DNA from: Paenibacillus sp.
Lineage (GTDB): Bacteria; Bacillota; Bacilli; Paenibacillales; YIM-B00363
Assembly: GCA_031181325.1 (NCBI GenBank)
Contig: JAPSKX010000002.1
Span: forward strand, 1 to 64,000
Length of the DNA: 64,000 nucleotides
Direction of reading: 5' to 3'
Both the position numbers and the translations under genes were made by a program. Below, one piece after another: positions 50,174 to 58,168 of the stretch. Positions within the stretch are counted from its first letter, which is position 1; each line of letters opens with the position of its first letter. The notes below the pieces were generated by a model that did not search any database, was not told the DNA's origin, and worked only from the letters and a program-made list of their open reading frames with translations.

Positions 50174-50621
50174 ACATGTTGTTTCAAGCCGTATTCGACG
50201 TTCGCGATCGAGTCGACGGGCGAGGAGGTGTCGGTGTGGACGACGTTCGGCCGGACGCCGTCGGCTTCGTGATCAAGAAGCTAGGCACGAGCAGCTTCTT
50301 CGTCCGGGGGAGAACGACTACGAAGCCGTGAAGGCGACAGGCGAAAACCGCGCCATGAACCGGCACAATTACTCGATCGACGAGATCGAGGCGTCGCTGC
50401 GGAAGGACGTCGTGCAGCGGCTGCTGAAGCTCATTCGATTCCGGAACGACGATCCGGCGTTCGATGGGGAGTTCCGCGTGTTGGACGCGGCGAAGAACGA
50501 GGTGCGATTGAGTTCGGAAAAGGGAGACGCCCGCTGCACGCTGTTCGTCGACCTGAAGTCGATGGTCGCGACGATCGATCGGGTCGACGAGCGGGGCCGG
50601 GAGCAACGGTATCGGGTGTAG
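50174..50621 (+). pseudogene. gtfA: Collapsed sucrose phosphorylase gene (GH13_18)
   Basis: Three pieces of one sucrose phosphorylase lie in three successive frames. 50183-50251 reads FKPYSTFAIESTGEEVSVWTTFG; about 50240-50300 reads RPDAVGFVIKKLGTSSFFV, the region of the catalytic aspartate (normally RLDA); 50304-50621 reads GENDYEAVKATGENRAMNRHNYS on to the normal C-terminus. The N-terminal part and about 250 central residues (acid/base and most of the barrel) are missing. The enzyme family splits sucrose with phosphate into glucose-1-phosphate and fructose; this copy cannot be active. Confidence 0.75.
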
Positions 50622-50709
50622 GCGGACATCGGGGAACCGTACTGCGCGACAATAGGGAAACAGGACTTTCCCGATTTCGCGAACCCGCGATGCATACCAT
50701 AGGAAGGAT

Positions 50710-50741
50710 CGTCCGGCGAAGTTCGCCGGTCGATTTTTTTT
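50710..50741 (+). terminator. Rho-independent terminator
   Basis: CCGGCGAA (50713-50720) pairs with TTCGCCGG (50722-50729), followed by TCGA and T8. It probably still marks the end of the former sucrose phosphorylase operon. The rest of 50622-50786 shows nothing recognisable. Confidence 0.8.
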
Positions 50742-50786
50742 GCGGGAGAGCCTGATGATACCGAAAAGGAGGTAAACTCCATTTTA

Positions 50787-50818
50787 TATAATAAAAATAA
50801 AAGAAAGTTCTTTTATTT
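50787..50818 (+). promoter_or_regulatory. Promoter -10 and palindromic operator of the nanE operon
   Basis: TATAAT at 50787-50792 is followed at once by a perfect 24-bp palindrome: AAATAAAAGAA (50795-50805), AG, TTCTTTTATTT (50808-50818). It covers the expected transcription start, so a bound repressor would block initiation. The operon itself encodes an RpiR-type regulator, the obvious candidate. AT content is strikingly higher than in the surroundings. Confidence 0.7.
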
Positions 50819-50882
50819 TTGCTCGTAACCGATTATTCTAAAACAAGGAAGCGAATCGGAAGAAAAGGTGGATACCGAGACG

Positions 50883-51590
50883 ATGAAAACCCGTTTGATA
50901 GAACGCTTAAGACAAGGCTGCGTGGTCTCGTGCCAGGCGCTCCCGGACGAACCGCTGTTCGGCGCGCATCATATGGCCGCGATGGCCCGAGCGGCGGAGG
51001 CGGGCGGGGCGGTCGCCATTCGGGCGAATACGCCGGTCGACGTCCGGGCGATTAAGGAAAGCTGCTCGCTGCCGGTCATCGGACTGTATAAGAAGGAGTA
51101 TCCCGGCTCGGACGTGTACATTACCCCGACGATCCAAGAAGCGAGGGAGATCGCGGAGGCCGGCGCGGACGTGATCGCGATCGACGCGACGAGCCGGCCG
51201 CGGCCGGACGGCGCCCCGCTCGCGGCGTACGTCGCGCGCATCCGCGCGGAATTGCCGGACGTCCTCATTCTCGCGGACGTGTCCACCTTCGAGGAGGGCG
51301 TGCAGGCGATGGAGCTCGGCGTCGAGCTCGTGTCCACGACGATGTCCGGGTATACGCCGTACAGCCCGAAGCTGGAAGGGCCGGACGTAGAGCTCGTAGC
51401 CCGATTGGCGGCGTTAAAGCGGACGCCCGTGCTGGCGGAGGGCCGGATCTGGACGGTGGAGGACTGCGCGGCATGCCTGGAAGCGGGAGCGCACGCGGTC
51501 GTCGTCGGCACGGCGATCACGCGCCCGCAGGAAATCACGAAGCGGTTCGTCGCGGCGGCCGCTCGAAGCGCTTCGCGATCGAACGACTAA
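50883..51590 (+). CDS. nanE: N-acetylmannosamine-6-phosphate 2-epimerase
   Basis: A 235-residue (beta/alpha)8 protein with the NanE signatures: [14 protein letters not shown] at the N-terminus, [60 protein letters not shown] and LAEGRIWT. It converts ManNAc-6-phosphate to GlcNAc-6-phosphate in sialic acid/ManNAc catabolism. ATG 50883 is chosen; GTG 50868 is in frame but has no proper spacing to AAAGG. First gene of an operon with rpiR-type, ROK kinase and barrel-protein genes. Confidence 0.92.
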   Translation: MKTRLIERLRQGCVVSCQALPDEPLFGAHHMAAMARAAEAGGAVAIRANTPVDVRAIKESCSLPVIGLYKKEYPGSDVYITPTIQEAREIAEAGADVIAIDATSRPRPDGAPLAAYVARIRAELPDVLILADVSTFEEGVQAMELGVELVSTTMSGYTPYSPKLEGPDVELVARLAALKRTPVLAEGRIWTVEDCAACLEAGAHAVVVGTAITRPQEITKRFVAAAARSASRSND

Positions 51591-51609
51591 GGCGGAGGTG
51601 CGGCGAAGA

Positions 51610-52473
51610 GTGAAACGCAGGATGCCGAATCCGCAGAACGTCTTGCTGTCGATCGACAGCATCTACGCGTCGATGACGAAGGCGGAGAAGAAGGTGGCCG
51701 ACGCGGTGCGGGCGAACCCGGAGGACGCGGTGCTGTACACGATCGCCGACTTGTCGGAGAAGGCCGGCGTCGGCGAGACGTCCGTCATCCGGTTTTGCAG
51801 GAAGCTGGGCTTCGGCGGGTACCACGAATTTAAGCTGGCGATCGCGCAGCAGGTCGTCGCCGAGCCGAAGCAATTCGGCGGCGAAGTCCAAGAAGGGGAC
51901 GACGCGGTCGCGGTGCTGCAGAAGCTGACGTCGCGGAACGCGCGGATGATCGAGAACGCCGGCGCGCTCGTCGCCGCTCCCGCTCTGGAGGCCGCCGCGC
52001 GGGCGCTCGCCTCCGGCAGGCGCATTCACGTGTTCGGCGTGGGCTCCTCGGGTATGACGGCGATGGATGCGTATTATAGCTTCCTGCGGATCGGCCTCGT
52101 CGCGGACGTGCAGCGAGACGGCCACATCATCGCGATGTCGGCGACGCTGGCGAACGAAGGGGACGTCGTCTTCGGCATCTCTACGTCGGGGAGCACGAAG
52201 GATTTGGTCGATCCGATGCGGACGGCCAAGGAGAACGGCGCGACGACGATCTGTCTGACGAGTCAAGGGCGATCGCCGATCACGCAATACGCGGACGTCG
52301 TCCTGCTCGTCCCCGCGAAGGAGTCGCCGTTCCAAGGCGGCAGTCTCCCCGCGAAGATCGCGCAGCTGCACGCGCTCGACGCGCTGACGAGCCTGATCGC
52401 GGCGACGCACAAGGAGCGCGCGGTTCGATCGATGAAGAAGACCGCCCAAGCGGTCGCGGATAAGTTGTATTAG
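51610..52473 (+). CDS. RpiR/MurR-family transcriptional regulator
   Basis: About 287 residues: N-terminal HTH_6 (MTKAEKKVADAVRANPEDAV; YTIADLSEKAGVGETSVIRFCRKLGF) and C-terminal SIS phosphosugar-binding domain (about residues 120-270; RIHVFGVGSSGMTAMDA, GISTSGSTKDLV). Effector is likely ManNAc-6-P or GlcNAc-6-P. Start GTG 51610 is 9 bases after GGAGGTG (51594-51600); ATG 51622 is the alternative. It probably binds the palindrome at 50795-50818 and controls its own operon. Confidence 0.9.
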   Translation: MKRRMPNPQNVLLSIDSIYASMTKAEKKVADAVRANPEDAVLYTIADLSEKAGVGETSVIRFCRKLGFGGYHEFKLAIAQQVVAEPKQFGGEVQEGDDAVAVLQKLTSRNARMIENAGALVAAPALEAAARALASGRRIHVFGVGSSGMTAMDAYYSFLRIGLVADVQRDGHIIAMSATLANEGDVVFGISTSGSTKDLVDPMRTAKENGATTICLTSQGRSPITQYADVVLLVPAKESPFQGGSLPAKIAQLHALDALTSLIAATHKERAVRSMKKTAQAVADKLY

Positions 52474-52486
52474 AGGGGGACGAACC

Positions 52487-53452
52487 ATGGAAGCGGCCAT
52501 CGGCGTGGATATCGGAGGGACGTCGTTGAAGTTCGGCGTCGTCGACCGCGAGGGGCGCGTGCTGCGCCATTGGACGCGGCCGACGCCGGCGGGCGGGGCG
52601 TCCGAAGGCATCATGAGCGAGCTCCTCGCCGGCATCGAGCGGATGCTCGCCGAGCTCGAAGCGGAGGCGCCGGAGATTCGCCTCGCCGGCATCGGGATCG
52701 GAAGCGCCGGGCAAATTCGCGCCGCGGACGGCAGCGTCGCGTTCGCGGTCGACACGATCCCGGGCTGGACGAATACGCCGATCAAGCGACGGGTGGAAGA
52801 GCGGTTTCCGTCGCTGCCGGCCTACGTCGACAACGACGTGAACGTGCTGGCGCTCGCGGAGCGATATTACGGCGCGGGTCGGGACGTCCGCGACTTCGTC
52901 TGCCTCGCGCTGGGCACCGGCATCGGAGGCGCCGTCGTGCAAGGAGGCAAGCTCGTTCATGGCGCTTACGGCGGCGCGGGCGAGCTCGGCCATCTGTCCG
53001 TCGACTTCAACGGCCCCCGTTGCAGCTGCGGCAACTACGGCTGCATCGAGCTGTACGCCTCCGGGTCGGGCATGGAGCGTCTCGTCCGCGAGCGGTACGC
53101 CTCCGGCGGCGGCGCGGCGGCGCCCGCGTGGGAGCTGACCGCGGCCGGGCTGCTGACCGCTTGGCAGGCGGGGGACGCCATGGCGACGGAGACGATGGAC
53201 ATCGTGCTCGGCGCGCTCGGCAGCGCGATGGCCGGCATCATCCACGCGCTGAACCCCGAGGCGATCGTCCTCGGCGGCGGCGTGGTCGAGCATGCGCCCG
53301 CGCTGCTGCCGGCCATCGTCGCGGCGACCGAGCCGCGCACGTCGCCGGTCATGTGGAAGCATGTACGGATCGTCCCGGCGCTCTCGGGCAATCGATCCGG
53401 CGTCATCGGCGCGGCGGCGCAGGCGTGGCAAGGCGAACGAACCATTTTCTAA
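52487..53452 (+). CDS. nanK: ROK-family sugar kinase, probable N-acetylmannosamine kinase
   Basis: A 321-residue ROK kinase: ATP-binding AIGVDIGGTSLKFGVVD, catalytic Asp in YVDNDVNVLALAE, the zinc-binding motif CSCGNYGCIE and substrate-binding GELGH. Position between nanE and the regulator predicts ManNAc phosphorylation, giving the NanE substrate, but ROK kinases cannot be told apart by motif alone (glucokinase or other N-acetylhexosamine kinase are possible). GAGGGGGA precedes ATG 52487. Confidence 0.85.
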   Translation: MEAAIGVDIGGTSLKFGVVDREGRVLRHWTRPTPAGGASEGIMSELLAGIERMLAELEAEAPEIRLAGIGIGSAGQIRAADGSVAFAVDTIPGWTNTPIKRRVEERFPSLPAYVDNDVNVLALAERYYGAGRDVRDFVCLALGTGIGGAVVQGGKLVHGAYGGAGELGHLSVDFNGPRCSCGNYGCIELYASGSGMERLVRERYASGGGAAAPAWELTAAGLLTAWQAGDAMATETMDIVLGALGSAMAGIIHALNPEAIVLGGGVVEHAPALLPAIVAATEPRTSPVMWKHVRIVPALSGNRSGVIGAAAQAWQGERTIF

Positions 53453-53470
53453 GGAAGAAGGGGTATCGGC

Positions 53471-54682
53471 ATGCAACAGGAATCGTTGTTGACGAGCGTG
53501 GAGAAGTGTTTGGCATGGATCGAAGGGCAGATGCTGACGTTCAACGGCGGGTATAACGGCGTATACGAACGGATCCGCATCGACGAGAACATTCGCGTGA
53601 ACTGGGTGAGGCCGGACTGCAATACGGAGATCGCCCGGGTGCTGACGCTGTATAAGCAGGTCGCGGGCAGCTCGAAATACGACGCGCTGAGCGACAACAT
53701 CAAGAACTGGCTCGGACGTGCGCAGAACAACGACGCGATGTCGGCTTGGTACGGCTCGTTCCCGTTTTATCTCGTGGACGGGCACGATTGGTATTCCCGA
53801 ACCGGCTACTACGTATATCAGAACGACAACGGCAGAATCCTGCTGGGCCTTCTGCATATGCACGAGCTCGCGCCGGACGAGAAGCTGCTGAACAGCGCGG
53901 TACGGCTGGCGGATTACTGGGTGTCGATTCAGCGGCCGGAAGGATACTTCTACCGGAACGACGGCAGGACGCAGGCCTGCTACCAAGGGCCGGACTTCGT
54001 CGGCTGGATGGCGTCCGGGCTGCTGAAGCTGTCGACGATCACCGGCAACGAAGCGTATCGCGCCGCCGCGCTCAAGGCGTTCGATTACTTCTTGACGCTC
54101 CAGCTGGAGGACGGCCGGATGCGCACGACGTACGAACTGGTGAAGGGGGAGGATTGGCGTCCGTTATCGTCGGAGACGGCGAAGGCGGTGTACGCTTTCA
54201 GCATCGCTTACGCGGAAACCGGCGATGCGAAGTTCGCGGCCGCGCTCGAGAAGGCGGGGGGCTATCTTCTTCGCTTGCAGCATGCGGACGGCGGCATTCT
54301 CAACAACGATGCGCAGACGAAGGACGCCTCGCTGCAAAACAACGAAGAGCTGTGCGACTTGGTCTATACGCAAGGCTTCGCGCTCATGGCGCTGTACGAA
54401 GCTTGGAAAGCGGCGGGCGACGAAGCGTACCTGCAGGCCGCGGAGAAGTTGGCCGGCTTCCTCGCTTCGATCCAATGCAGCGGGGAATCGCCGCTGTGGG
54501 ACGGCGCGTGGAGAGGCTCCTACAACGCGGTGACGCGGCAGTGGGACGGCCGGGCGAACCAGAACAACCACATCGACGAAGGCGGCATGTATTCGGTGTA
54601 CACCGGCTGGTGCGCGTCCACGATCATGTACGGCATGCTGCTGCTGCTGAAGGAGCGGCAGGCGACGTCCGCCGCGAAATAA
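53471..54682 (+). CDS. (Alpha/alpha)6-barrel protein of unknown substrate
   Basis: A 403-residue protein with repeated helix hairpins typical of six-hairpin glycosidases and N-acylglucosamine 2-epimerases (RVLTLYKQVAGSSKYDALSDNI; GLLKLSTITGNEAYRAAALKAFDYF; ALMALYEAWKAAGDEAYLQAAEKL). Aromatic clusters (WYGSFPFYLVDGHDWYSRTGYYVYQNDNG) suggest a carbohydrate-binding cleft. No signal peptide. Last gene of the nanE operon (GAAGGGG before ATG 53471), so it likely acts on a ManNAc- or sialic-acid-containing intermediate. I cannot assign a reaction. Confidence 0.75.
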   Translation: MQQESLLTSVEKCLAWIEGQMLTFNGGYNGVYERIRIDENIRVNWVRPDCNTEIARVLTLYKQVAGSSKYDALSDNIKNWLGRAQNNDAMSAWYGSFPFYLVDGHDWYSRTGYYVYQNDNGRILLGLLHMHELAPDEKLLNSAVRLADYWVSIQRPEGYFYRNDGRTQACYQGPDFVGWMASGLLKLSTITGNEAYRAAALKAFDYFLTLQLEDGRMRTTYELVKGEDWRPLSSETAKAVYAFSIAYAETGDAKFAAALEKAGGYLLRLQHADGGILNNDAQTKDASLQNNEELCDLVYTQGFALMALYEAWKAAGDEAYLQAAEKLAGFLASIQCSGESPLWDGAWRGSYNAVTRQWDGRANQNNHIDEGGMYSVYTGWCASTIMYGMLLLLKERQATSAAK

Positions 54683-54708
54683 CCTCCTTTTCCAGTCGGA
54701 AAACGAAT

Positions 54709-54760
54709 TCGGCCTGTGAATCTGTCCGCCCTAGCGGGAACGGCAGCATTCACAGGCCGA
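54709..54760 (+). terminator. Hairpin after the nanE operon
   Basis: TCGGCCTGTGAAT (54709-54721) pairs perfectly with ATTCACAGGCCGA (54748-54760); the loop contains a smaller CCGCCCTAGCGGG hairpin. The tail is CTTTGCG, so termination may be weak. Confidence 0.6.
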
Positions 54761-54818
54761 CTTTGCGTTTCGCGGCATCACTGACGGACAGCGGGCAGGC
54801 AGGATCGGGTTCGGCCGC

Positions 54819-54980
54819 TCTTTGCGAGGCGATTCCCCTGGCTCAGATTGGCGCAATTCGCGCATCTCGGTCGTCACGAGCTTCTGACTTGAAGGAATCA
54901 CATCGGAAAGGAGCCAGCGCAAGAGGAGCGGCGCCCCCCCTGACTAGATGGAATCACTTCGGAAAGGACTCGGAAGTCGA
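54819..54980. repeat. Cluster of interspersed repeat units (three degenerate copies)
   Basis: Copies at about 54879-54920 (GAAGGAATCACATCGGAAAG core) and 54938-54979 (GATGGAATCACTTCGGAAAG core) are direct; a weaker copy at 54819-54863 (CTCTTTGCGAGGCGATTCCC) is inverted. The same element, inverted, occurs at 62191-62350. The 550-bp region 54683-55232 otherwise holds only the hairpin at 54709 and the AraC remnant at 55029. Confidence 0.65.
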
Positions 54981-55028
54981 CGTAACCGCCCCCGCGCCAA
55001 GCAGCCGCCCTGCGACCGAACTATTTTT

Positions 55029-55135
55029 TCACCGCAAACCAAATTTGGCCGAGACGCCGGGCTGCTTGCGGAACGCCTTGGCGAACGCTTCCGGGGTGTC
55101 GTAGCCGTACCGACGGCGCAGGCGGAAGTGATAAC
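55029..55135 (-). pseudogene. C-terminal remnant of an AraC-family regulator
   Basis: On the minus strand the frame reads RRRYGYDTPEAFAKAFRKQPGVS and ends in a stop at 55029. This is the second HTH and signature of AraC/XylS proteins (GY-x-x-PEAF-x-KAFR-x-x-x-GVSP). Nothing upstream (beyond 55135) continues the homology and there is no start, so only about 35 residues remain. Confidence 0.65.
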
Positions 55136-55232
55136 AAACAATAATATACGATTGAAAACGATTGACTATTTCGTCCCCTGATTCGATAATAGGAGGAAAT
55201 CCTCTTACTCTACATAGAAATGAGGCCTCATC

Positions 55233-58112
55233 ATGTCAACTGCGATCCAATACTACCGTCCGATCGACGGGAAGCGATATCTCGACGAAGTCCAGGACGA
55301 AGCCTATCGTCGCTCCTCGTTGCACGGGGACGCGCTGATCGAAGCGGAGAGCGCGATTCCGGCCCGCGAGGCGGCGGTCCTTCCGGCGAGCGGCGCGATG
55401 CCGACGCGCGAAGCCGAGGAGCTATGCCTCTCCGGCGAGTGGCGCATGATCGATTGCGACCCGGCCGACCCCGGCGATCCGGCGCCGCATACGGGCTGGT
55501 TCGGACGGCGGGGGAAGGCCAGTCCGGGCATGATCGAGCGTTGGTACGCGCCCGGCTTCGATCGAAGCGGCTGGCACGTCGTGCAGGTGCCGACGACGGT
55601 GCAGAAGGCGCTCGTGGAACTAGGGCTGCGGAGCGATCCGCACTGGAATACGAATACGATCGACGAGCTGGAGGAGCACGGCGAGCCGAAGGAGCGGCCG
55701 GTATGGTTCCGGCGCACCCGGGACGAGCGGCGCGATTGGTGGTTCGCGAAGACGTTCGACGCGCCGGCGTCGTGGCGGGGGAAGCGGCTCGCGCTCCGGT
55801 TCGACGGCATCGACTACTCCGGCACCGTCTTCTTCAACGGGGTGTCGCTCGGTCACCATAAGGGCATGTTCGGCGGGCCGGATTTGGACATCAGCGGCTT
55901 GGTCCGCTTCGACGGACCGAACGAGCTCGTCGTGCGCATCGATCAGGCGCCGGAAACCTGGAACGGCCTCTTGAAGGGCAGCCCCGGCTTCGGCTGGCAT
56001 TACGGTCACTTGATCTCTATGGGCATCTGGAGAGACGTGTGGGTGCGGGCGGAGCCTGACGTTGCCGTCGTCGATCCGTACGTCGTAACGACGGCGATCG
56101 GCGACGGCGAAGCGACGCTCGCGATCGAATATACGCTCGACAGCCGTCTCGCCGAACGCGCGACGGTCGTCGTGGAAGGCGACATTCGGCGCAAGGGCGC
56201 GACGGCGGGCGATGCGACGGCGCTGCGCTTCCGCTGCGAGGTCGAGGCGTCGTACGGCCGCAACAAGTTTCGCGCGGAGGTGTCGCTGCCGGAACCGGCG
56301 CTCTGGTGGCCGTCCGGCTACGGCGAGCAGGCGTTGTATCGCCTGACGCTGGCGTCGACGACCGGCGCCGGAGGCGATGCCGTCGGCGCGGCGACCGTAG
56401 ATTTCGGCGTGCGCACGATCGAGATGCGGCCGTTCGCCGACGCGGCGCCGGAGACCGATTACCGCTGGCAGTTCGTCGTCAACGGCGTGCCGCTGTTCGT
56501 CAAGGGCGCGAACTGGTGCTGGCCCGATCCGATGCTCGAGCAGAACGAAGCGTTGTACGAGCGGCTGCTCGAGCTCGCGCGCCGCGGACATGTGCAGATG
56601 CTGCGCGCTTGGGGCGGAGGTCTCGTGGAAGGCGACGCCTTCTATCGGCTGTGCGACGAGAAGGGAATCATGGTGTACCAAGAGTTCCCGCTCTGCTGGG
56701 GACCGATCGACTCGCCGTTTACCGATCTCGGGGTGATCGATCGGCAGGTCGCGCGGTCGGTGAAGCGGCTGCGCAACCATCCGTCGCTCGTCATGTGGGG
56801 CGGCGGGAACGAGAACGGGCCGCACGGCGGCGCGGACGAGGGACTGTTCCTCGTCGGACGCCGGTGCCGCGGGCTCGACCCGTCGCGGCCGTATCATCGG
56901 ACCGATCCGTGGGGCGGCAGCGTGCACAACTGGAACGTCTACCATTTCGGCGAGCCGATGGACGCGGCGACGCTGGCGATGCCTTCGGTCATGTACGGCG
57001 AATACGGCATCCCGAGCATGCCGAACCGGTCGAGCTGCCTGCGTTACGTGCCGGAGGAAGCGCTCGCGTCGTGGCCGCCGACCGAGGAGAGCCGCGGGCT
57101 GCTGGCGCATTCCCATCAGTTCAGCTTGAAGGACGTCATTAAGGTGATGCGGTACGGCGCTTACGGGCCGATCCGCGATTGGGACGACTATATCGCTTAT
57201 TCGCAGACCGCGCAGGGAGAGACGCTGCGGTTCACGGCGGACATTCAGCGCGCCGGGGCGAACCGAACGAAGTCGGGGTTCTGGTACTACAAATTTACCG
57301 ACTTGTTCCCAGGGCATTCCTGGGGCATTATCGACTACTACGGCACGCCGAAGCTGTCGTATTATCGAGCGCTGCAGACGTGCCGTCCGCGTACCGCCTT
57401 CGCGACCTACGGGAAGATGAACGGCTGGACGCCGGGGGAGACGTTCGAGGCGCGCGTCCATGCGGCGAACGAGACGCCGTCCGCGCTCGTCGGCGCTGTT
57501 GTGACGGCGACGCTGTACGGCAGCGGCCTGACCGAGCTGTGGAGCGATCGGTACGAGGGACTGTCGCTCGCGCCGAACGCCGTCGTCGAGGTCGGACATG
57601 TCGCCGTAAGACTGCCGGAAGATGCCGCGGACATCCGGCCGTTCCTGCTGGCGGTGGCGCTGCGCGGCGCGGACGGGGCGCTCGTCGCCGACCAGTGGTA
57701 TTGGTTCAACGCGCAGGCGAAGACGGAGGCGCTGGAGGCGTTCGAGCGAGCCCATACGGGCAACGCGGAAAACGAATACCCCGGCGAGCAAGCGGCCCAA
57801 GCCTTCGACTTGTACGCAAACCTGCCGGACGCGCCGATGCGGCGGCTGCCCGAAGCGCGCCTCTCGTGGTCGATCGCGCGCGACGGCGACGGGAACGCGG
57901 GCGCGATCCGCATCCGCAACGCCGGCTCGGTACCCGCCGTGCGCGTGACGATCGAGGGCTTCCCGGAAGATTGGGGCAGTTATTTAAGCGACAACGACTT
58001 CGGACTGATTCCGGGCGAGGAGCGGACGATCCCGTTCGAGACCGGTCGTGACCGAGAACTGAGCGGCATGACCGTCGCCGCTTGGAACGCGCCGCGCACG
58101 TCGGCGACTTAA
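55233..58112 (+). CDS. Glycoside hydrolase family 2, beta-mannosidase-like
   Basis: A 959-residue GH2 enzyme: sugar-binding jelly-roll domain (about residues 60-270, with WWFAKTFDAPASWRGKRLALRFDGIDYSGTVFFNG), immunoglobulin-like sandwich, catalytic TIM barrel with FVKGANW, acid/base Glu527 in WGGGNEN and nucleophile Glu590 in MYGEYGIPS, and C-terminal beta domains. FVKGANW and the overall layout suit beta-mannosidases (or related exo-enzymes). No signal peptide, so cytoplasmic. ATG 55233 has GAGG 7 bases before it. A cre-like sequence, TGAAAACGATTGAC at 55153, has two mismatches. Convergent with the GH38 alpha-mannosidase. Confidence 0.87.
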   Translation: MSTAIQYYRPIDGKRYLDEVQDEAYRRSSLHGDALIEAESAIPAREAAVLPASGAMPTREAEELCLSGEWRMIDCDPADPGDPAPHTGWFGRRGKASPGMIERWYAPGFDRSGWHVVQVPTTVQKALVELGLRSDPHWNTNTIDELEEHGEPKERPVWFRRTRDERRDWWFAKTFDAPASWRGKRLALRFDGIDYSGTVFFNGVSLGHHKGMFGGPDLDISGLVRFDGPNELVVRIDQAPETWNGLLKGSPGFGWHYGHLISMGIWRDVWVRAEPDVAVVDPYVVTTAIGDGEATLAIEYTLDSRLAERATVVVEGDIRRKGATAGDATALRFRCEVEASYGRNKFRAEVSLPEPALWWPSGYGEQALYRLTLASTTGAGGDAVGAATVDFGVRTIEMRPFADAAPETDYRWQFVVNGVPLFVKGANWCWPDPMLEQNEALYERLLELARRGHVQMLRAWGGGLVEGDAFYRLCDEKGIMVYQEFPLCWGPIDSPFTDLGVIDRQVARSVKRLRNHPSLVMWGGGNENGPHGGADEGLFLVGRRCRGLDPSRPYHRTDPWGGSVHNWNVYHFGEPMDAATLAMPSVMYGEYGIPSMPNRSSCLRYVPEEALASWPPTEESRGLLAHSHQFSLKDVIKVMRYGAYGPIRDWDDYIAYSQTAQGETLRFTADIQRAGANRTKSGFWYYKFTDLFPGHSWGIIDYYGTPKLSYYRALQTCRPRTAFATYGKMNGWTPGETFEARVHAANETPSALVGAVVTATLYGSGLTELWSDRYEGLSLAPNAVVEVGHVAVRLPEDAADIRPFLLAVALRGADGALVADQWYWFNAQAKTEALEAFERAHTGNAENEYPGEQAAQAFDLYANLPDAPMRRLPEARLSWSIARDGDGNAGAIRIRNAGSVPAVRVTIEGFPEDWGSYLSDNDFGLIPGEERTIPFETGRDRELSGMTVAAWNAPRTSAT

Positions 58113-58115
58113 CGC

Positions 58116-58158
58116 GAAGGGCTGTCCCGAGCAGCGTATCTGCTCGGGACAGCCCTTC
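58116..58158. terminator. Bidirectional terminator between GH2 and GH38 genes
   Basis: A perfect 19-bp stem, GAAGGGCTGTCCCGAGCAG (58116-58134), 5-base loop, and its complement to 58158. It sits between two convergent genes, 4 bases after one stop and 11 before the other. Confidence 0.85.
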
Positions 58159-58168
58159 GTCCATTGTG

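Noticed and set aside
50740-50745. TTGCGG upstream of nanE
   Set aside because: Single copy, and 47 bp from the TATAAT box, which does not fit the 28 + 21n spacing.
54819-54980. CRISPR-like repeats
   Set aside because: Units are degenerate, in both orientations and without regular unique spacers; no cas gene is present.
55153-55166. CcpA cre site upstream of the GH2 gene
   Set aside because: TGAAAACGATTGAC has two mismatches at the conserved 3' end of the cre consensus and no symmetry; mentioned only as weak.
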